NCBI RefSeq assembly: GCF_037038585.1
Contig: NC_092541.1
Coordinates: forward strand, 4,027,445-4,091,444
Length of the DNA stretch: 64,000 bases
Reading direction: 5' to 3'
DNA from: Patagioenas fasciata
Taxonomy: Eukaryota > Chordata > Aves > Columbiformes > Columbidae
Below, in pieces: positions 1 through 21,649 of this stretch (the first letter of the stretch is position 1; the number at the start of each line of letters is the position of its first letter). Made by a program: the position numbers and the translations under genes. A model generated the notes under the pieces. It made no database searches and was not told the origin of the DNA. It worked only from the letters and a program-made list of their open reading frames with translations.

Positions 1-97
1 CAACTGCATCAATCTGGAAAGTGTATGAAAAACGACCGGCTCTGATGTGGAGGTTTATCCTGACTATTGATGGCAAGTATTTCTGCCCAGAAGCTTT

Positions 98-300
98 AAA
101 TTGGATGTGGGGACAATTTCTTCCCCAAAGGGCTGTGGGGCATTGGAACAGGCTGCCCAGGGCAGTGCTGGAGTCACCATCCCTGGAGGGTTGGACAGAC
201 GGACATGAGGTTCTCAGGACATGGGGCAGTGCCATGGATGGGGAACAGTTGGACTTGATCTTTAGGGTCTCTTCCAACTAAAACTGTTCTGATTCTAAAC
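98..300 (+). mobile_element. CR1 LINE 3' end, group A
   Basis: Matches other copies here over GGACAATTTCTTCCCCAAAG and CAGGCTGCCCAGGGCAGTGC; the tail ends near TTCTGATTCT. Confidence 0.85.
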
Positions 301-1504
301 TCTGTCCTAGCTGGTCCAGCTCAGAGCAGCGTGTTGGGGCAGAAGCAAGGGTGCAGTCTGGTGCAAACACAACTGGTGCTGTGTGCCCATCTGTGATTGC
401 ACAAGAAGCCTGATGCAGGGCTGCAAATGGAACCCGCACTCCTAAAACCCCAGAGCCATCCTCCTCCTCCTCACCCTGTCTGCAGTCTCCTTGTGTCTCC
501 ATGCAGTGACAGGGACCTGGCTTTGCCTGGGGTGTGAGTGCAAGAAGAGGGAATAATCCTTGTTATTTATTTATAATGTTTTTAGCTGGGATAACAGGGT
601 GTTCTCAGCAGCTGGGGCTGCTGGAGGAAGATGGCAGGAGAGGTTGTGGCTGTAACCCATTGCAAATGTGCTGCCTGCTGTCCTCACAACAGACAAACCT
701 GCCTGGAGCACCTTGCTCAAGGGAAGGGGTGAGGGGACTTGCTGTTGTCCTTCCCCTTTGTGGAAGGGCTGAGATTTGGCATTTTTCCCCAGTTTTTGCC
801 TACTACAAGTCAAGTTCCCTGCATAGATATCATATCTTGAGAGTCACCCCTGGCTGCTTGCCATGTGAAGGGGTCAATCAGCATCTCTTAGCTGCCAAAT
901 AGCAGCTCACCCCATCCTCACTGCTGGTTTTGGTGGCTAAATTCAACCAAGGTGCAAAGCAGGGGGGTGCATCAACAACCTGCCCCAACAGGCAGGGTGG
1001 GCAACGCGCTGGCAGTCATGATGTGAAATGATAATTATAAATCCGGTGTTAATTAGCGGGGTCCCTGAGCTGGTCCTTGGGGCGGATCGCTGCTGGCTCG
1101 GTGCGCTCACATGCCCTCGATCAGCTCCAGATGGAGCCAAAGCCCGACACACCGCATCGCGCTGGGGACACGGTTGCAAACCGGGGAGATTTCACCTGAT
1201 GGGCTACTCAGAAAACGCTGGTAAATGCTCTTGCCCTTCCAGAGCAGCTCCTTTCTGAGGCAAAGATATTTTCCAGGGTGAAATGATGGCTGGAGAATGG
1301 CTGTTTTCAAGCACTTCTGCATTTTATGCATGATTTATCTTTTGCACCACAAAGCAGCGAAGAGGTGACAGGAGTAGCAGCGTTGGTGTGTGGCTGTGCA
1401 GAGTTGGTGCCACAGCTCAGGTCTCGTCTTGGGTATTTTTTGGCTCGGACACCTGTCCTTCCAGGCATGGTGATGTCTCCTGAGATGCTCTGGGCCGTGG
1501 TGCA

Positions 1505-1778
1505 TAGAATCACAGAATAGTTTGGGTTGAAGGGCACTTCCCAGCCCCCCCAGTGCCACCCCTGCCATGGGCAGGGACATCTTCACCAGCTCAGGTTGCT
1601 CAGAGCCCTGTCCAGCCTGGCCTGGGATGTCTCCAGGGATGGTTCATCCACCACCTCTCTGCCCAACCTGGGCCAGGCTCTCACCACCCTCAGAGACAAC
1701 AATTCCTTCCTCATGGCCAGCCTGAATCTCCCTCCTTCAGTTTAAACCATCACCCCTTGTCCTATTGCAACAGGCCCT
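1505..1778 (-). mobile_element. CR1 LINE 3' end, group B
   Basis: Starts with the reverse of the CR1 tail (ATAGAATCACAGAATAG), then TTCACCAGCTCAGGTTGCTC; ends near GCAACAGGCCC. Confidence 0.88.
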
Positions 1779-2087
1779 ACCAGCACAGTTATCTCCATCC
1801 CAATCCAACAGGACCTTCCCTGAGCACCAGCACAGAGTTTTTGGGTTACACAAACCTGCCAAGCACCTCTGGGCATCTTTCCCCATCTCCGAGATCGCTG
1901 TGCTGGTTTGTCTCCACCTCACGCTTTTGCAAGATTTGTCCTGGAGGCAGATGGTTTCCATGTGTCATTCCCCTGGCTCTGTGCCGAGGTCTCCTAATCC
2001 CCTAGCTCTGCAAAGGGTGGCCCAGGGCTCCTGCAGAGCCACCAGCTGACAGCTCGTGCCACTGTGTCCTGCTCCTCAAGGCAATGT

Positions 2088-2478
2088 CACAGAATCACTT
2101 TGGTTGGAAAGGACCTTTAAGATCATCGAGTCCATTCCTTCCCCCACCCCTGGCACTGCCCCATGTCCTGAGAACCTCATGTCCGTCTGTCCAACCCTCC
2201 AGGGATGGTGACTCCAGCACTGCCCTGGGCAGCCTGTTCCAACGCCCCACAGCCCTTTGGGGAAGAAATTGTTCCCCACATCCAACCTCAACCTCCCCTG
2301 GTGCAACTTGAGGCCGTTTCCTCTGCTCCTGGCGCTTGTTCCTGGGGAGCAGAGCCCGACCCCCCTGGCTCCAAGCTCCTTTCAGGCAGTTCAGAGATCA
2401 GAAGGTCTCCCCTCAGCTCCTGTTCTCCAGCTGAACCCCCCAGGTCCCTCAGCCGCTCCCATCACACTTGTTCAGCCA
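2088..2478 (-). mobile_element. CR1 LINE 3' end, group A
   Basis: Reverse tail ACAGAATCACTTTGGTTGG then group A body to CCGCTCCCATCACACTTGTT. It ends about 225 bp before an SCN4A exon. Confidence 0.9.
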
Positions 2479-2704
2479 ACGATCCTCCAAGGTCTGCAGC
2501 TCTAGACAGTTCAACAGCTTCGCTCTGGGCTGTGTTTTCATAGTAAAGAGATTCAGAGCAGTCTCCAAGCACCAGGGTCCCACCAGCCGGCTCCCCAGTA
2601 CTGCCCGGTCTCTGAGGCACAAGGAGATGAAGCATGGCTGGAAGAAGCCTGGGAGCTTCCCTTCTGTGGGGCAGCTCAGCATGAATCCTTCCACCCCTTT
2701 TCAG

Positions 2705-11466
<8,762 letters not shown>

Positions 11467-13255
11467 CACAAGGAGAAGATTCCATCTCTTGCCCAGCCTG
11501 AAAAGACTTCATTTATATCTCCTTTTCTAGAGCTCTTCCATACACGGATCAGTAGATCTTAGATATTGAGCTAATTTCAGATAATTCAAGTAGACACCTT
11601 AACTTTGAAGCAGGATCTCTCACTGATCTTGGGTTTTACAGCTCGCTGCACTTGCGAAGAGTTCAATATTCTTTTTCTTATGAGAATTAAATGTGAAATC
11701 TATCTGTTGTTGGCAAAAGAGAAACATTTTAGTTTTGAAATGATCTCATCGTGGTAACGATGTCTTTCAGACATTAACAAATGAGAACGGCTGTCCTTTT
11801 ACTTAAAGTAATTATTTATTAATGTTATTTCACAATTAAGAGATTTTCCTATATATTATTCTTCCAGAGTGCAGCCACGTAGCCAGTGGAAGATGAGCCA
11901 TGTGAAATAGTATTAAGAATAATTACAGAAAAGACAAGGTTTTGTGAACAAAAATCTCCAATGTCTTAAAGTAGCACCTTTCTTTTGAATATTTGAATAA
12001 GCTTTATGAATTATTTTTTTTTGTTATATACAAAGAAAGTGCAATTATGTCTTAAATATTGGTTTGCATAGCCAAAACAAAGCATCTGCAGATATGTTCT
12101 CAGGGTTAAATATCAGGTTTCAAAGGTCTCTGAATATGCATTGGAATCATAAATCATTCAGGTCTCTACGGTACGAATGTAAAGGGTATTTATATTTATA
12201 TTCAAGCTTCTCTGTTTTCCCATTTCATCCAGATGTTGTGGCAGGAAAGCAATGGACAAAGGCAGAGTTCGTAAAACCTCCTCCAAAAATCCCCAGTCCC
12301 TGTAACAAAACCACTTTTAGGGTTTTTTTCCAAGCCCTGTAGCAAGTGGAAATGTCCTGCTGGGGGCTGTTGGTTAATTAATTAATGAAGTGCATCCCTG
12401 GGGACTGGAGTGTTTGAACAGTCCGTGCAATTTGCTGCTTCAATGGGGTCCCTTAAATACCATTGCCCCACAGCACTGAGGGCGTTTTAATGCCGTGAGT
12501 GACCCCACTGGGGTGTAAATCCCCAAATCTGGGGGCCGAGCATCCTTCCTGTGGGGATGAGCTGGTGCATGTGCTGGGTCTCTGCAGAGCCTGGTGGGGC
12601 CAGGCAGGTCCTCACCACCAAACCCCCCACCACAGGAGGGTTTTCCCAGGGGAGAAAAGGTTTTAATCCTCTTTACCCAGGTGGGCAAAGGGAAATTAAA
12701 CTTTTAAAAATGTGCAAAAGGCCCTGAGTTCATCTCCGGGTTGCTTTCTGCCTTCAAAAGGAGGGGAAATCAAACCTCTTGAGATCAAACCAAACATGAA
12801 CCAAAACGTCTTCCAGTTAAAACAAGGGCTGCTTCTTGAAGCCAAAGGTCTGTCTTTTTTTATTATTATTATTATTATAATTATTATATATTTTTTCCTT
12901 GGGCTGGTTTTGGTGCCGAGCCGTTACGGATGCGGTGCTGAGCTGGTTTGCATCCACGTGTCACTGGGCAGGCGGCAGAGTCAGGGTCGCTCTGCTCATC
13001 CCATAGCCTCGTGTTTTCATTTCCAAGTTGCTTCGGGCGACGCTGAGGAGCCCGAGCTGCTTTAGAAGCCGTTCCCATGGGAAGCATCCGTGGCACAGTG
13101 GTTTCCAGCCTGGATTGTGGTTCACAATCGATGCTGCTTGTACGTACGTGTCGCTGGTGATGGGAAAAAGACGTCAAAGAGCGGGATTTCTGTGAGCTAA
13201 CGCCATTTTTCTTTGTACATTTCTTAAAATAAACAACTGTAAATGTTCTATTATT
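11467..13255 (+). other. SCN4A: SCN4A 3' UTR (inferred)
   Basis: After the TAA at 11464-11466 the sequence turns AT-rich with no further exon. AATAAA at 13228-13233, with a T/G-rich stretch after 13260, is the best poly(A) signal and would give a UTR of about 1.8 kb. An ATT-rich microsatellite (about 12857-12897) lies inside. Weaker ATTAAA-like sites near 11687 could give a shorter form. The end is inferred, not proven. Confidence 0.6.
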
Positions 13256-13635
13256 ACGATATCGAATGCCTTGGGGTGTGTTGGAGGGAGAAATGTTTTC
13301 CCTGACCATGGGAGGTGTAAATGCCCCATCCCATTGCTCCAGGGGTTGCCCCTGTGTGTGGTCTTGGTTGGACCTGCCATCCTCAGCAGGACTTGGTGGC
13401 CTCATCCTACACAAGAGATCCCGTGGGCTGGTTCCCCCTGGCACCTCCAACCCAGACAAGACCCCAGAGCTTCTGTTCTGCTCGTGGACAAGTCTCTTGG
13501 AGCCTTTAGCGCCCCACGGCAATGACCCCCAACTACAGGAGCAATAGGAGATGTTGCTGCAGGGTTAACCAAGGAGACAGGTGGGTTTGGGGGAGATGCA
13601 GATCCCCAAACTGCCCCATTGCCAGGCTCTGAGGG

Positions 13636-14095
13636 TCATAGAATAGTCTGGGTTGAAGAGACCTTTCCAGCCCCCCCAGTGCCACCCCTGCCATGAGCAG
13701 GGACATCTTCACCAGCTCAGGTTGCTCAGAGCCCCGTCCAGCCTGGCCTGGGATGTCTCCAGGGATGCTTCATCCACCACCTCTCTGCCCAACCTGGGCC
13801 GGGCTCTCACCACCCTCAGGGCCAACAATTCCTTCCTCATCTCCAGCCTGAATCTCCCTCCTTTAGTTTCAAACCATCGCCCCTTGTCCTGTGGCAACAG
13901 GCCCTGCTCAAAAGCCTGTCCCATCTTTCTTCTTGGCCCCTTTTAAGTCCGGAAAGGCCGCACTAAGGTCTCCCCGGAGCTTCTCTTCTCCAGCTGAGCA
14001 CCCCAACTCTCTCAGCCTGTGCTCCCAGCAGAGCTGTTCCAGCCTCGGGTCATTCCTGGGGCTCCTCTGGCCCCTCTCCAGCAGGTCCATGTCAA
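13636..14095 (-). mobile_element. CR1 LINE, group B, longer copy
   Basis: Tail ATAGAATAGTCTGGGTTG, group B body, then upstream CR1 sequence to CTCCAGCAGGTCCATGTC. Confidence 0.9.
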
Positions 14096-15460
14096 ACCAG
14101 CCCCGCTCAGCATCACATGGACAAGGCAGCGGTGAGCAAAGGAGGTTTCTATGTCAACATGTGGCTGGAAGAGGAGTCACCTCTGGGACCTGCTGATGTC
14201 CCCGAGGACCAGGGCATGGCCTCGCTGACGTGTTTTCTCTTGCTGGAACAGCTTGTCCCGGCGCTGGCGTAATTCAAGTTGAGCATCGTGGTTCCCACGC
14301 AGGTAAGGGATGGCAGGGAGGAGGGGGCAAGAGCCACCATCCCTGTCCTCCTGCAGCGGAGGAAAGGACAGCGGAGAAACACGAGCCCTGATGAATAGGG
14401 ATGGGCTGGGGAAGGGCACAGCTGCTCTGTTCTGCTCTGGGACACAGCATGGTCCACGGGAAGGGACATGGGGACAGGGGATGCTCCCTGTGAGGCCATC
14501 AGGTCTCCCTACATCCCTTATCACTGGGTACTACAGGTACAGGGGACTTCAAGAGGAGACCAAGCCCCTCAGGACCTGGTCTGTGCCTGTTTGAAGATGC
14601 CCAGGTGCCTGCAGGCAGCACAGTGGGGCCATTTGGCCAATGTCCCTGCAAAACCTCGTTAGTTTGCGCCCTGCTCCCGGGTTTGCCTCACAGGGAAACC
14701 CCAGGCACCTCCAGCACCCCTGCCTGGCTCGTCACAGCTCCTGTCTCCAAACCCAGGGCTCGACAAACCAAGCACATGGGCACCCCCCATCATTTCTGCC
14801 TTGCTGGGATATCACGGCAAGACCAGGGTGATGGCTGCAGGGACTTGGCAGCTCCAGTGTACAGCACAACCTGCCTCCTCTACCAGGAGAAGACAACTCT
14901 CCCATCATCTCTTTTTCCCTGCTGGGGTGAGTGTTCCTCTGGAAACCTTTATTTCTCCTCTTTCTTGCTTCACGTCCCCTCAGGCGAGTCTTAGGCTGGT
15001 TCCCAGCAGCTGCCGGATGCTCAGAACCACCAAAAAACCACCAAGCCTGCAGAAGGTGAGGGTTGGGGGGACCCTGGGGCGGAGAAACCCAGCATCTGGG
15101 GACCAACACAGCAGGCAAAAGTACCCAAAAGTGTTTTTCACATGGAGTTACAGTTCAGTGCTCGTCCACGTCCGGTAAAACATGGCATGGAGGGAAACTG
15201 AATTATTGTCTCAGAGCAGAGGAGGACAGATCTTGCATTAGGGTGCCATGTTGTGCTTTGGCTGTGTCCAAAGGACTCATGGAGAAGGTCTTTGTCATGG
15301 CGAAGGGGTGTGGAGTGGGCATGGCTGGCACCCAGGGAGGGGACACCTTGTTTTTGGCCACCTCTCTCTTCTAGACGCTGGTGGTCACACCCTGCTCCCT
15401 GGGGACGTCCCTTGTGCTCAGCACAGGTTCTGCATCACCGAGCGCTTTGCAGATGGACTC

Positions 15461-15735
15461 ATAGAATCATGGAACTGTTTAGGTTGGATGAGACCCTCAG
15501 GATCATGGAGTCCCACCATTCCCCACCCCTGGCACTGCCCCATGTCCTGAGAACCTCATGTCCGTCTGTCCAACCCTCCAGGGATGGTGACTCCAGCACT
15601 GCCCTGGGCAGCCTGTTCCAATGCCCCACAGCCCTTTCGGGAAGGAATTGTTCCCCACATCCAACCTCAACCTCCCCTGGTGCAACTTGAGGCCGTTTCC
15701 TCTGCTCCTGGCGCTTGTTCCTGGGGAGCAGAGCC
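15461..15735 (-). mobile_element. CR1 LINE 3' end, group A
   Basis: Tail CATAGAATCATGGAACTG, then the group A body, almost identical to 2088-2478 until GGAGCAGAGCCC. Confidence 0.9.
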
Positions 15736-16081
15736 CAACACCCTCCACACTACAACCGCCTTTCAGATGTTTCATCTCCAGTTCTGGTGTGGGCCCACAT
15801 GGGTCATGTCCAGCTCCACCAGTCAAGGCTACCATGACGAGCAGAGCCGGTGGACACGCGGCTGGACGGTGCCCAGGGCGCAGGCACCATCCACCCCAGC
15901 GTCTGTGACACATTCAAAACCAGCCCCAAGGGGAAAGTCCCCACGGAGGAGGATTTACATGAGCAGGAAAGGGGCCGCCTCGCGTTGCGGCGGCTTTGCC
16001 ATTTTTAGGTACGGAGGCCGAGCCGGTCAGCGCTGCCGCTGTGTTTTTTAGCAGCATTTGGACGTTTCCCTGCCGTCTGCG

Positions 16082-16096
16082 ATGAACAATGGCTGA
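16082..16096 (+). promoter_or_regulatory. Four-codon upstream ORF overlapping the CD79B start
   Basis: ATG AAC AAT GGC TGA begins 7 nt before the CD79B ATG in another frame and stops inside the CD79B signal peptide. If the transcript start lies upstream of 16082, scanning ribosomes meet this ATG first. The effect on translation is inferred only. Confidence 0.5.
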
Positions 16097-19000
16097 TCTC
16101 TGCAGGACGCTCTGGTTGCTCCAGGCGAACCTCTGGCTGATGGCTCTGGTCACAGGTAGGTATGAAACACAGGGTTTTGCATTTCAGAGCAAGGAAACGT
16201 CCACCCAGCTGATGCATCTTGAATGGTGTAAGGGGCTTCACCCAGTGCTGGCTTCAAATTATTTAGTTTTAATTTATCTTTTGCAATCACAATTCTCAGT
16301 CCCGTTTCGTGCAGTGAAGCAGCCCTGGGTGCAGCAGAGTCAGGGGAGACCCGCCAGGGCCTGGGGCTTGGTGTCTGCCTCAGGTTTTGGGTTGGTTTTG
16401 GGTTGGTTTTGGGTTTTTCTTCCCATTGGGGTGCAGAGATGGGATGCAACCATCTCACCTCCCAGCACGGGAGATTTCTGCACCCCCAGCACTGAGTGGG
16501 TGCAGACTGGTTGCAAGTGGCAAGGAAGAAGAGCTGGGGTTTGTGTCATTTTGGGTTTTTTACCATGTATTGCTCTTGGATGCCTGAGGACAGGGCGAGC
16601 ACATTGCTGAGGCCACGGCCAAGCCACGTCCCTTTGCTCTATAGGGTTTCAGTGCCAAGGAGTGAGAGAAATGGGTGGAAAAAGACTTTGGAGGTGATTT
16701 GGGGGATCTGTGTGAACACCCCTGTGCTGTTCCCCTTAGCACCCCTGTGGAGAAGCAGCAGCTGAACCCAGGACACAACTCCCGTCCCCTTCCAACCCCT
16801 CTCGCTTGGGGCAGGGGCACCCGCAAAAACCTGCAGCAGATCCCACCCTCATCTGGGGACAATTGTGCCCTTGGGGGAAAGGACATTTAGAGAGCTTCTC
16901 TTGGGTGGCCACGCAAGTCCAGCACAGATTTGAGGTTGCAGGGTTTCATCCTGACTCTCGTGGTGGCCACCACGGAGATATTTATGAACAACTATAAGAT
17001 GCCTCTCAGCTCCTCTTCTCCACGTTGAAGAAAGGCTGAGAGAAGATCTGTTCATCAGGAAGATGCTCCAGACCCCTCAGCATCTTCGTAGCCCTCACTG
17101 GTCCCTCTCCAGTAATTCTTTGTCCTTCTTAAACTGGGGAACCCAGCACTGGACCCAGTTCTGCAGATGTGGCCTCACCAGGTTATAGCAAAGGGAGTTC
17201 AATCTCCCTTGACCTGCTGGCCACACTCTTCCTCAAACACCCCAGGTACCGTTGGCCTTCTTGGCCACACAGACACATCGCTGGCTCAAAATTGAACCTT
17301 CCTTCTCCTGGGGGGTGAGTTTTGCAGCTTCTGGGAGGTGGTGCAGCCCCCGCCCCCGTGCCAGCTTCCCCGCGGTGGGGTTTGGTGAAGATCCGCTGGG
17401 CACTGAAGCGATGAGGTAAACAGGGCTGGGGCTTCCTGCCCAGCTGCGGCAAGAGGAACCGAGGCACCGGAGCACCCATAGGTGCTGGGGGGTCGCCGCC
17501 TCACCCCGCTTCCTGCACTGCATGGCAGGGCCCGTGGCTCCATCCAGCCCTTGTCCCGGGGGGTTATATGGTCCTGCGGTCCCCCCAGGACGTCACGGGG
17601 CTCCGAGGCCAAGGAAACCCCATCAGGGAAAGTGTTTCTGTTTGATTCAGCGAATTGAGAGTGTCAATGAAGAGATGTGAGTCTGTCTGGAGCCTTTCTG
17701 AAAGGTCAGAGCCCGGGAGGAGGTTCTTAGCAAAGGCAGGTTTCACTGGGACGTCAACCAGAAAGCAGCTTCAAGGAAATTCAGGAGATGGGATGGAAGT
17801 AGAAGTGTTTGCACCCAAAACTCCACTGCTCTTTGTCCTCTGAGTGTGGCTCTGGTTGATGCTGCCAAGTGCTCCATCCCACACGGAGTGGGAGCAAAGG
17901 ACCCATGGCACGTGCCATCCCATGTGGGACATGGACTTGTCCTACATGAGCTCTTGGTTGCTCTCTTATGGATCTTCTTTTACAGGTGGGATCTCGGCCA
18001 ACATGACCATCGCTGGGAACAGCACAAGTAACAGCACAGGTAAGAGCTCAGACCCACTGGGCTCTGTTCCTATGTGTGTCCCCAGGGTCCCTCCCTTCCC
18101 CACTGACTGCACTGTGAAGGTGACATCTTCAGAGCAGATGTCCCACCACCCACAGCCCTTCCCCATCGCAGAGGCAATACCCAGGCTGTGACCTGCTCCC
18201 CAGCATTTCCCCAGCCCTATGCTTTGCTCTCCTTCTGCAAACTGGACCTGTTTTGTCTTTCCTAAGGTGGTTTTTCTTCTGTGTTTGCAGAGCATGTTGC
18301 ATGAGGGGGATGTGGCTTGAGATCAGGGTCTGGGCTCAGGCACACGGCGCTCGTGACATTCCCACACACGGGGCATTAAACATGAGCTCTGCAACCCAAA
18401 ACATGGGCAAAAATACAAAATACAGCAAAATGAAAAAAATGTGGCAGTGTGAGAGACGCCAGCTGGGAGATGGGTCTGTGCTAGTGAAGACTTCATGGTG
18501 TGTGTCCATTCAGGGTGTAATTTTGGAGCTGGGACTAACGAGATGTGCACAGAGAGGGGTGGGAGCAGCAAAACATTACTCCAGTGCAGCCATTCCCACA
18601 GAAAACTGGCATTTCCTTTAAAAGCATGTTTTCCCCTAAAGTCTCTGATTTCTACCCCCAGATGATGACGATTCACAAAACCAAAGCTGAACGCTCAAAA
18701 AGCAGTGTAATCCATGAAAACAAAAAGCTCCTGATTTGGGAGATGCCGGAGGGGGTCTTGTGGGAGCAGCTATTTTTCTGACACTCCCCGGGCACCAGGT
18801 CCTTGCTGATATGACCGCCCTTGTCCCCTGGCAGGTGGCGAGTGTCCCATGGTCCATCAGCATCCACGCTACGTGGTGGCCAAGAAGAACACGCCCGTCC
18901 ACTTCATCTGCTACACCGAAGAGCCCCAGAGCATGCAGTGGTACAAAACGGTGGAGGACAGCGACGAAATCCTCGAGCTGGACCACAACACCTCCCGCTA

Positions 19001-20870
19001 CCACATCGAGAGGAAACCCAGCTTCATCAACTTGACCATCTTCAGGAGCAACTACGAGGACAACGGCATCTACGTGTGCGACAGCAAGAACCTCGTGGTG
19101 CAGAAGCAGCAGCCGCACTCGTGCGGGACGGAGCTGAGAGTCGTGGGTGAGTGGGAGCTCTATGCACCCCAGGAGATGCTCGTTCTCCTTCTCTCACCCT
19201 TTCCCCCTTCATATGAACCCCACATCATGCTCCTGTGCACCCACCATGCTGGTGGGACCCCTTCAGATATAGCTGTAGGTGCTCCCTGGCACCACAGAGG
19301 TTCCTTGGTTTGTTGTCAGGATTACCCCCCTGGTTTGCCCTGGCACATCCATCCTGTAGAACACATCCCAGGGGGTGCATCCCCTTAATAAATCAGATTT
19401 GTCCAGCTAGTGGTGGGTGCTGCCCAAGGTGTCTCATCCCAGAGCTGGTCCCTGATGCTAGGGGGTAGTTTGTGATGCTCTGGTCTCTTCCAAGGGGGAG
19501 GACACGTCACCCATGTCATAGAATCATAGGATCATTTTGCTCGGAGGAGACCCTCAAGATCATGGAGTCCAACGATTCCCCCACCACTGGCACTGCCCCA
19601 TGTCCTGAGAACCTCATCTCCATTCAACCCTCCAGGGATGGTGACTCCAGCACTGCCCTGGGCAGCCTGTTCCAATGCCCCACAGCCCTTTGGGGAAGAA
19701 ATTGTTTCCCAGATCCAACCTCAACCTCCCCTGGCGCAACCTGAGGCCGTTTCCTCTCTTCCTCTCACGTCCCCCCATCTGCTCTGCTGACACACGAGCC
19801 TGTGGCCATGCCAAGCTCGTCCCTGTTCCCGGGGAGCCTGGCACAGAGGTGGGACTTGGGGTTCTCCCTGTGCTGCTGTTCCCAGGTTACAGCAACATCC
19901 AGCAGATCCGGAACAGGAACACCCTGAAAGACGCCATCATCATCATCCAGTCCATCCTCCTGGTCATCTTCATCAGTGTCCCCGTGTTCATCTTCCTAGA
20001 TAAAGTAAGTGAGGGCATCTCCGGCAGTAGGGATGTGCCCAGGGGAGGACACTGCCAGGGATGACTACAGGCAGGCACTGGGTTTGGAGCTGTTACCTGG
20101 GAGCGTGGCTCATGAATCTGGGAAATCAGCATCTAAACTGGGGTGTGTGGGATGCCTGGCTTTGCCTGGGGGAGTGGTGGGACATGGCCTGGGGAGACAA
20201 GGCTGGGGACAGGGGGTCATAGAATCATTTTGGTTGGAAAAGTCCCTCAAGATCACCCAGTCCAACCGTTAACCCAACACTGGCACTGACCCATGTCCCT
20301 GAAAACCTCATCTATGCATGGGATGGAAGATACCAGTTGGTTTTGGTGACACCCAACCTGTGACTTTCCTCTCCATAGGGCAAAGGCAAGGAAAGGCCGG
20401 AGGAGGAGCACACATATGAGGTACTGCTGCATTAATTATAGAAATAGCTCTGTGATATCAACCCTTGAAGCAACAGCTTGTGGCCTTGCTGGATGTCTGC
20501 TCAGCAGCACCAGCCCTTGAGGGCACATTGGAGCATCTTCCTCTCAAGTTCTTCTTGCACATCAGCCATGAGGAGCTGCTCATAAAACTGAGCCAAGCTC
20601 TGAGCACATCCAGCCACCCATCCTCATTGTCTCCCCTCTCACAACCTACTCCAGTCTCTGGGGGGACAACCTGGAGATGGCTCCCCACCTGGGGACACCA
20701 AGGGGAGATGCACTGTGGCCAAAACCATGGTGTCCCCTCGCCGTGTCTCAACATCCTTCTTCTTGGCGCAGGGCCTGGCAGTGGAGCAGATGGCCACCTA
20801 CGAGGACATCACTCCTTTCCGGGACGTGAAGGCCAAGTGGACAGTTGGGGAGCACCCGGGCGAGGAGTGA
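16089..20870 (+). CDS. CD79B: B-cell antigen receptor Ig-beta chain (CD79b)
   Basis: Signalling partner of membrane immunoglobulin, paired with CD79a at the B-cell surface. Six exons, 16089-16155, 17986-18039, 18835-19146, 19886-20004, 20379-20420 and 20772-20870, join in phase to 230 codons plus TGA; human CD79B is 229 aa. Parts in order: signal peptide (exon 1, leucine-rich after MADLCRTLWLL); short linker with N-glycosylation sequons (NMT, NST); V-type Ig domain in exon 3 with Cys of HFICY and NGIYVC and the Trp of QWYK, plus the CGTELRVV end; transmembrane helix in exon 4 (IIIIQSILLVIFISVPVFIF); cytoplasmic ITAM YEGLAVEQMATYEDI split over exons 5 and 6; end WTVGEHPGEE, as in mammals. The ATG has a strong context (ACA before, G after). 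Neighbours SCN4A and GH support the call. Confidence 0.96.
16950..17290 (-). mobile_element. Older CR1 LINE internal fragment
   Basis: The reverse strand encodes CR1 reverse-transcriptase C-terminal motifs (KYLRGGHHESQDET; ASRSREIELPLL) but is clearly more diverged than the other copies. It lies in CD79B intron 1. Confidence 0.75.
19516..19755 (-). mobile_element. CR1 LINE 3' end, group A
   Basis: Tail CATAGAATCATAGGATC; body to GGCCGTTTCCTCT, in CD79B intron 3. Confidence 0.88.
20217..20318 (-). mobile_element. CR1 LINE tail
   Basis: 100-bp piece from CATAGAATCATTTTGGTTGG to CTCATCTATGC, 60 bp before a CD79B exon. Confidence 0.8.
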
Positions 20871-21645
20871 GGGGGTCCTGCGCCCACCACCCTGCCAGCA
20901 CCCTGCCCTGGACCACAGCTCTGATGGACACCTGGATCCTGGGCTGCAAACCACCTCCAGCAGCATCGCACAGAGCTCAGGTCCTGCTGCCCTTGGGTGC
21001 TCGCTTTGCCGTGTCCAGGCTGTGCCCACCACAGCTCCTGCTGACGAACCCCTAAAGCCTACATAGAAATTAGGAGCCACCTACAGACCCCCTCAATAGC
21101 AAACTGCCCCCAAAGCCCAGCCCTACATCACGGCACTGAGCTCCTGCATGGTTAATGCCATGGAAGTATCAGAGTGGGTGGTGGGTCTCCTCCAGCCCCT
21201 CCACCCCTGTGAAGGAGAGGACCAGGCATGGGCAGTGTCCACGCTGCAGGGACCCTCCTGAGCTGTGAGACCCCCCTGAAGCCCTGGCAGAGGAGTCGAG
21301 GTAAGCAGCACCATAGGGGTGTTACGAGAAGAAGACTCGGGGTCACTGCCCAGCTCTAAAGCCATGGACATGTCCACGCCCAACTGGCTGTTGTCTGAGA
21401 TGGAGGAACCTCCGAAATCCTTTATTTCTCCCCAAAGACTACAGAAAAGCTGGGGAGACAGCTCTCACCCAGAAGGTCTTTCTCAAGTCTTGCTCTTCTC
21501 CAGACAAGAGCTTTCCCATGTCACCAGAACATCCCCGTGGTAAAGGACACATCCAGTCTCAGAACCTACGGGAAAGATGCCAATTGTGGGACACAAGCAT
21601 CCAACTTCTTTTTGAAGTCCTAATAAAGGTCATGGGTAAATCCAC
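20871..21645 (+). other. CD79B: CD79B 3' UTR with poly(A) signal
   Basis: AATAAA at 21622-21627 is the first good poly(A) signal after the TGA. It is followed by a T/G-containing stretch, giving a UTR of roughly 775 nt. The end is inferred. Confidence 0.65.
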
Positions 21646-21649
21646 CTCC

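Larger units (their letters stand above)
1..2704 (+). other. SCN4A intron (left edge) with CR1 fragments
   Basis: No sodium-channel exon is readable here in any frame, so this is most likely intron between the upstream II-III linker exon, outside the window, and the exon at 2705. It holds CR1 pieces at about 98-300, 1505-1778 and 2088-2478. The remaining sequence (300-1500 and 1780-2087) shows no recognisable feature. Confidence 0.7.
13256..16080. other. SCN4A-CD79B intergenic stretch
   Basis: Contains two CR1 fragments (13636-14095 and 15461-15735) and otherwise unassigned sequence. No ORF here has neighbouring splice sites or a recognisable domain. The CD79B promoter should lie near the right end, but I see no clear TATA box. 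Confidence 0.6.

Noticed and set aside
1505-2543. Open frames of 70-150 codons on both strands
   Set aside because: They are CR1 fragments; the same peptides recur at every CR1 copy in the window.
13256-16080. Search for a gene between SCN4A and CD79B
   Set aside because: Only CR1 pieces and isolated short frames; mammals also have none between these two genes.
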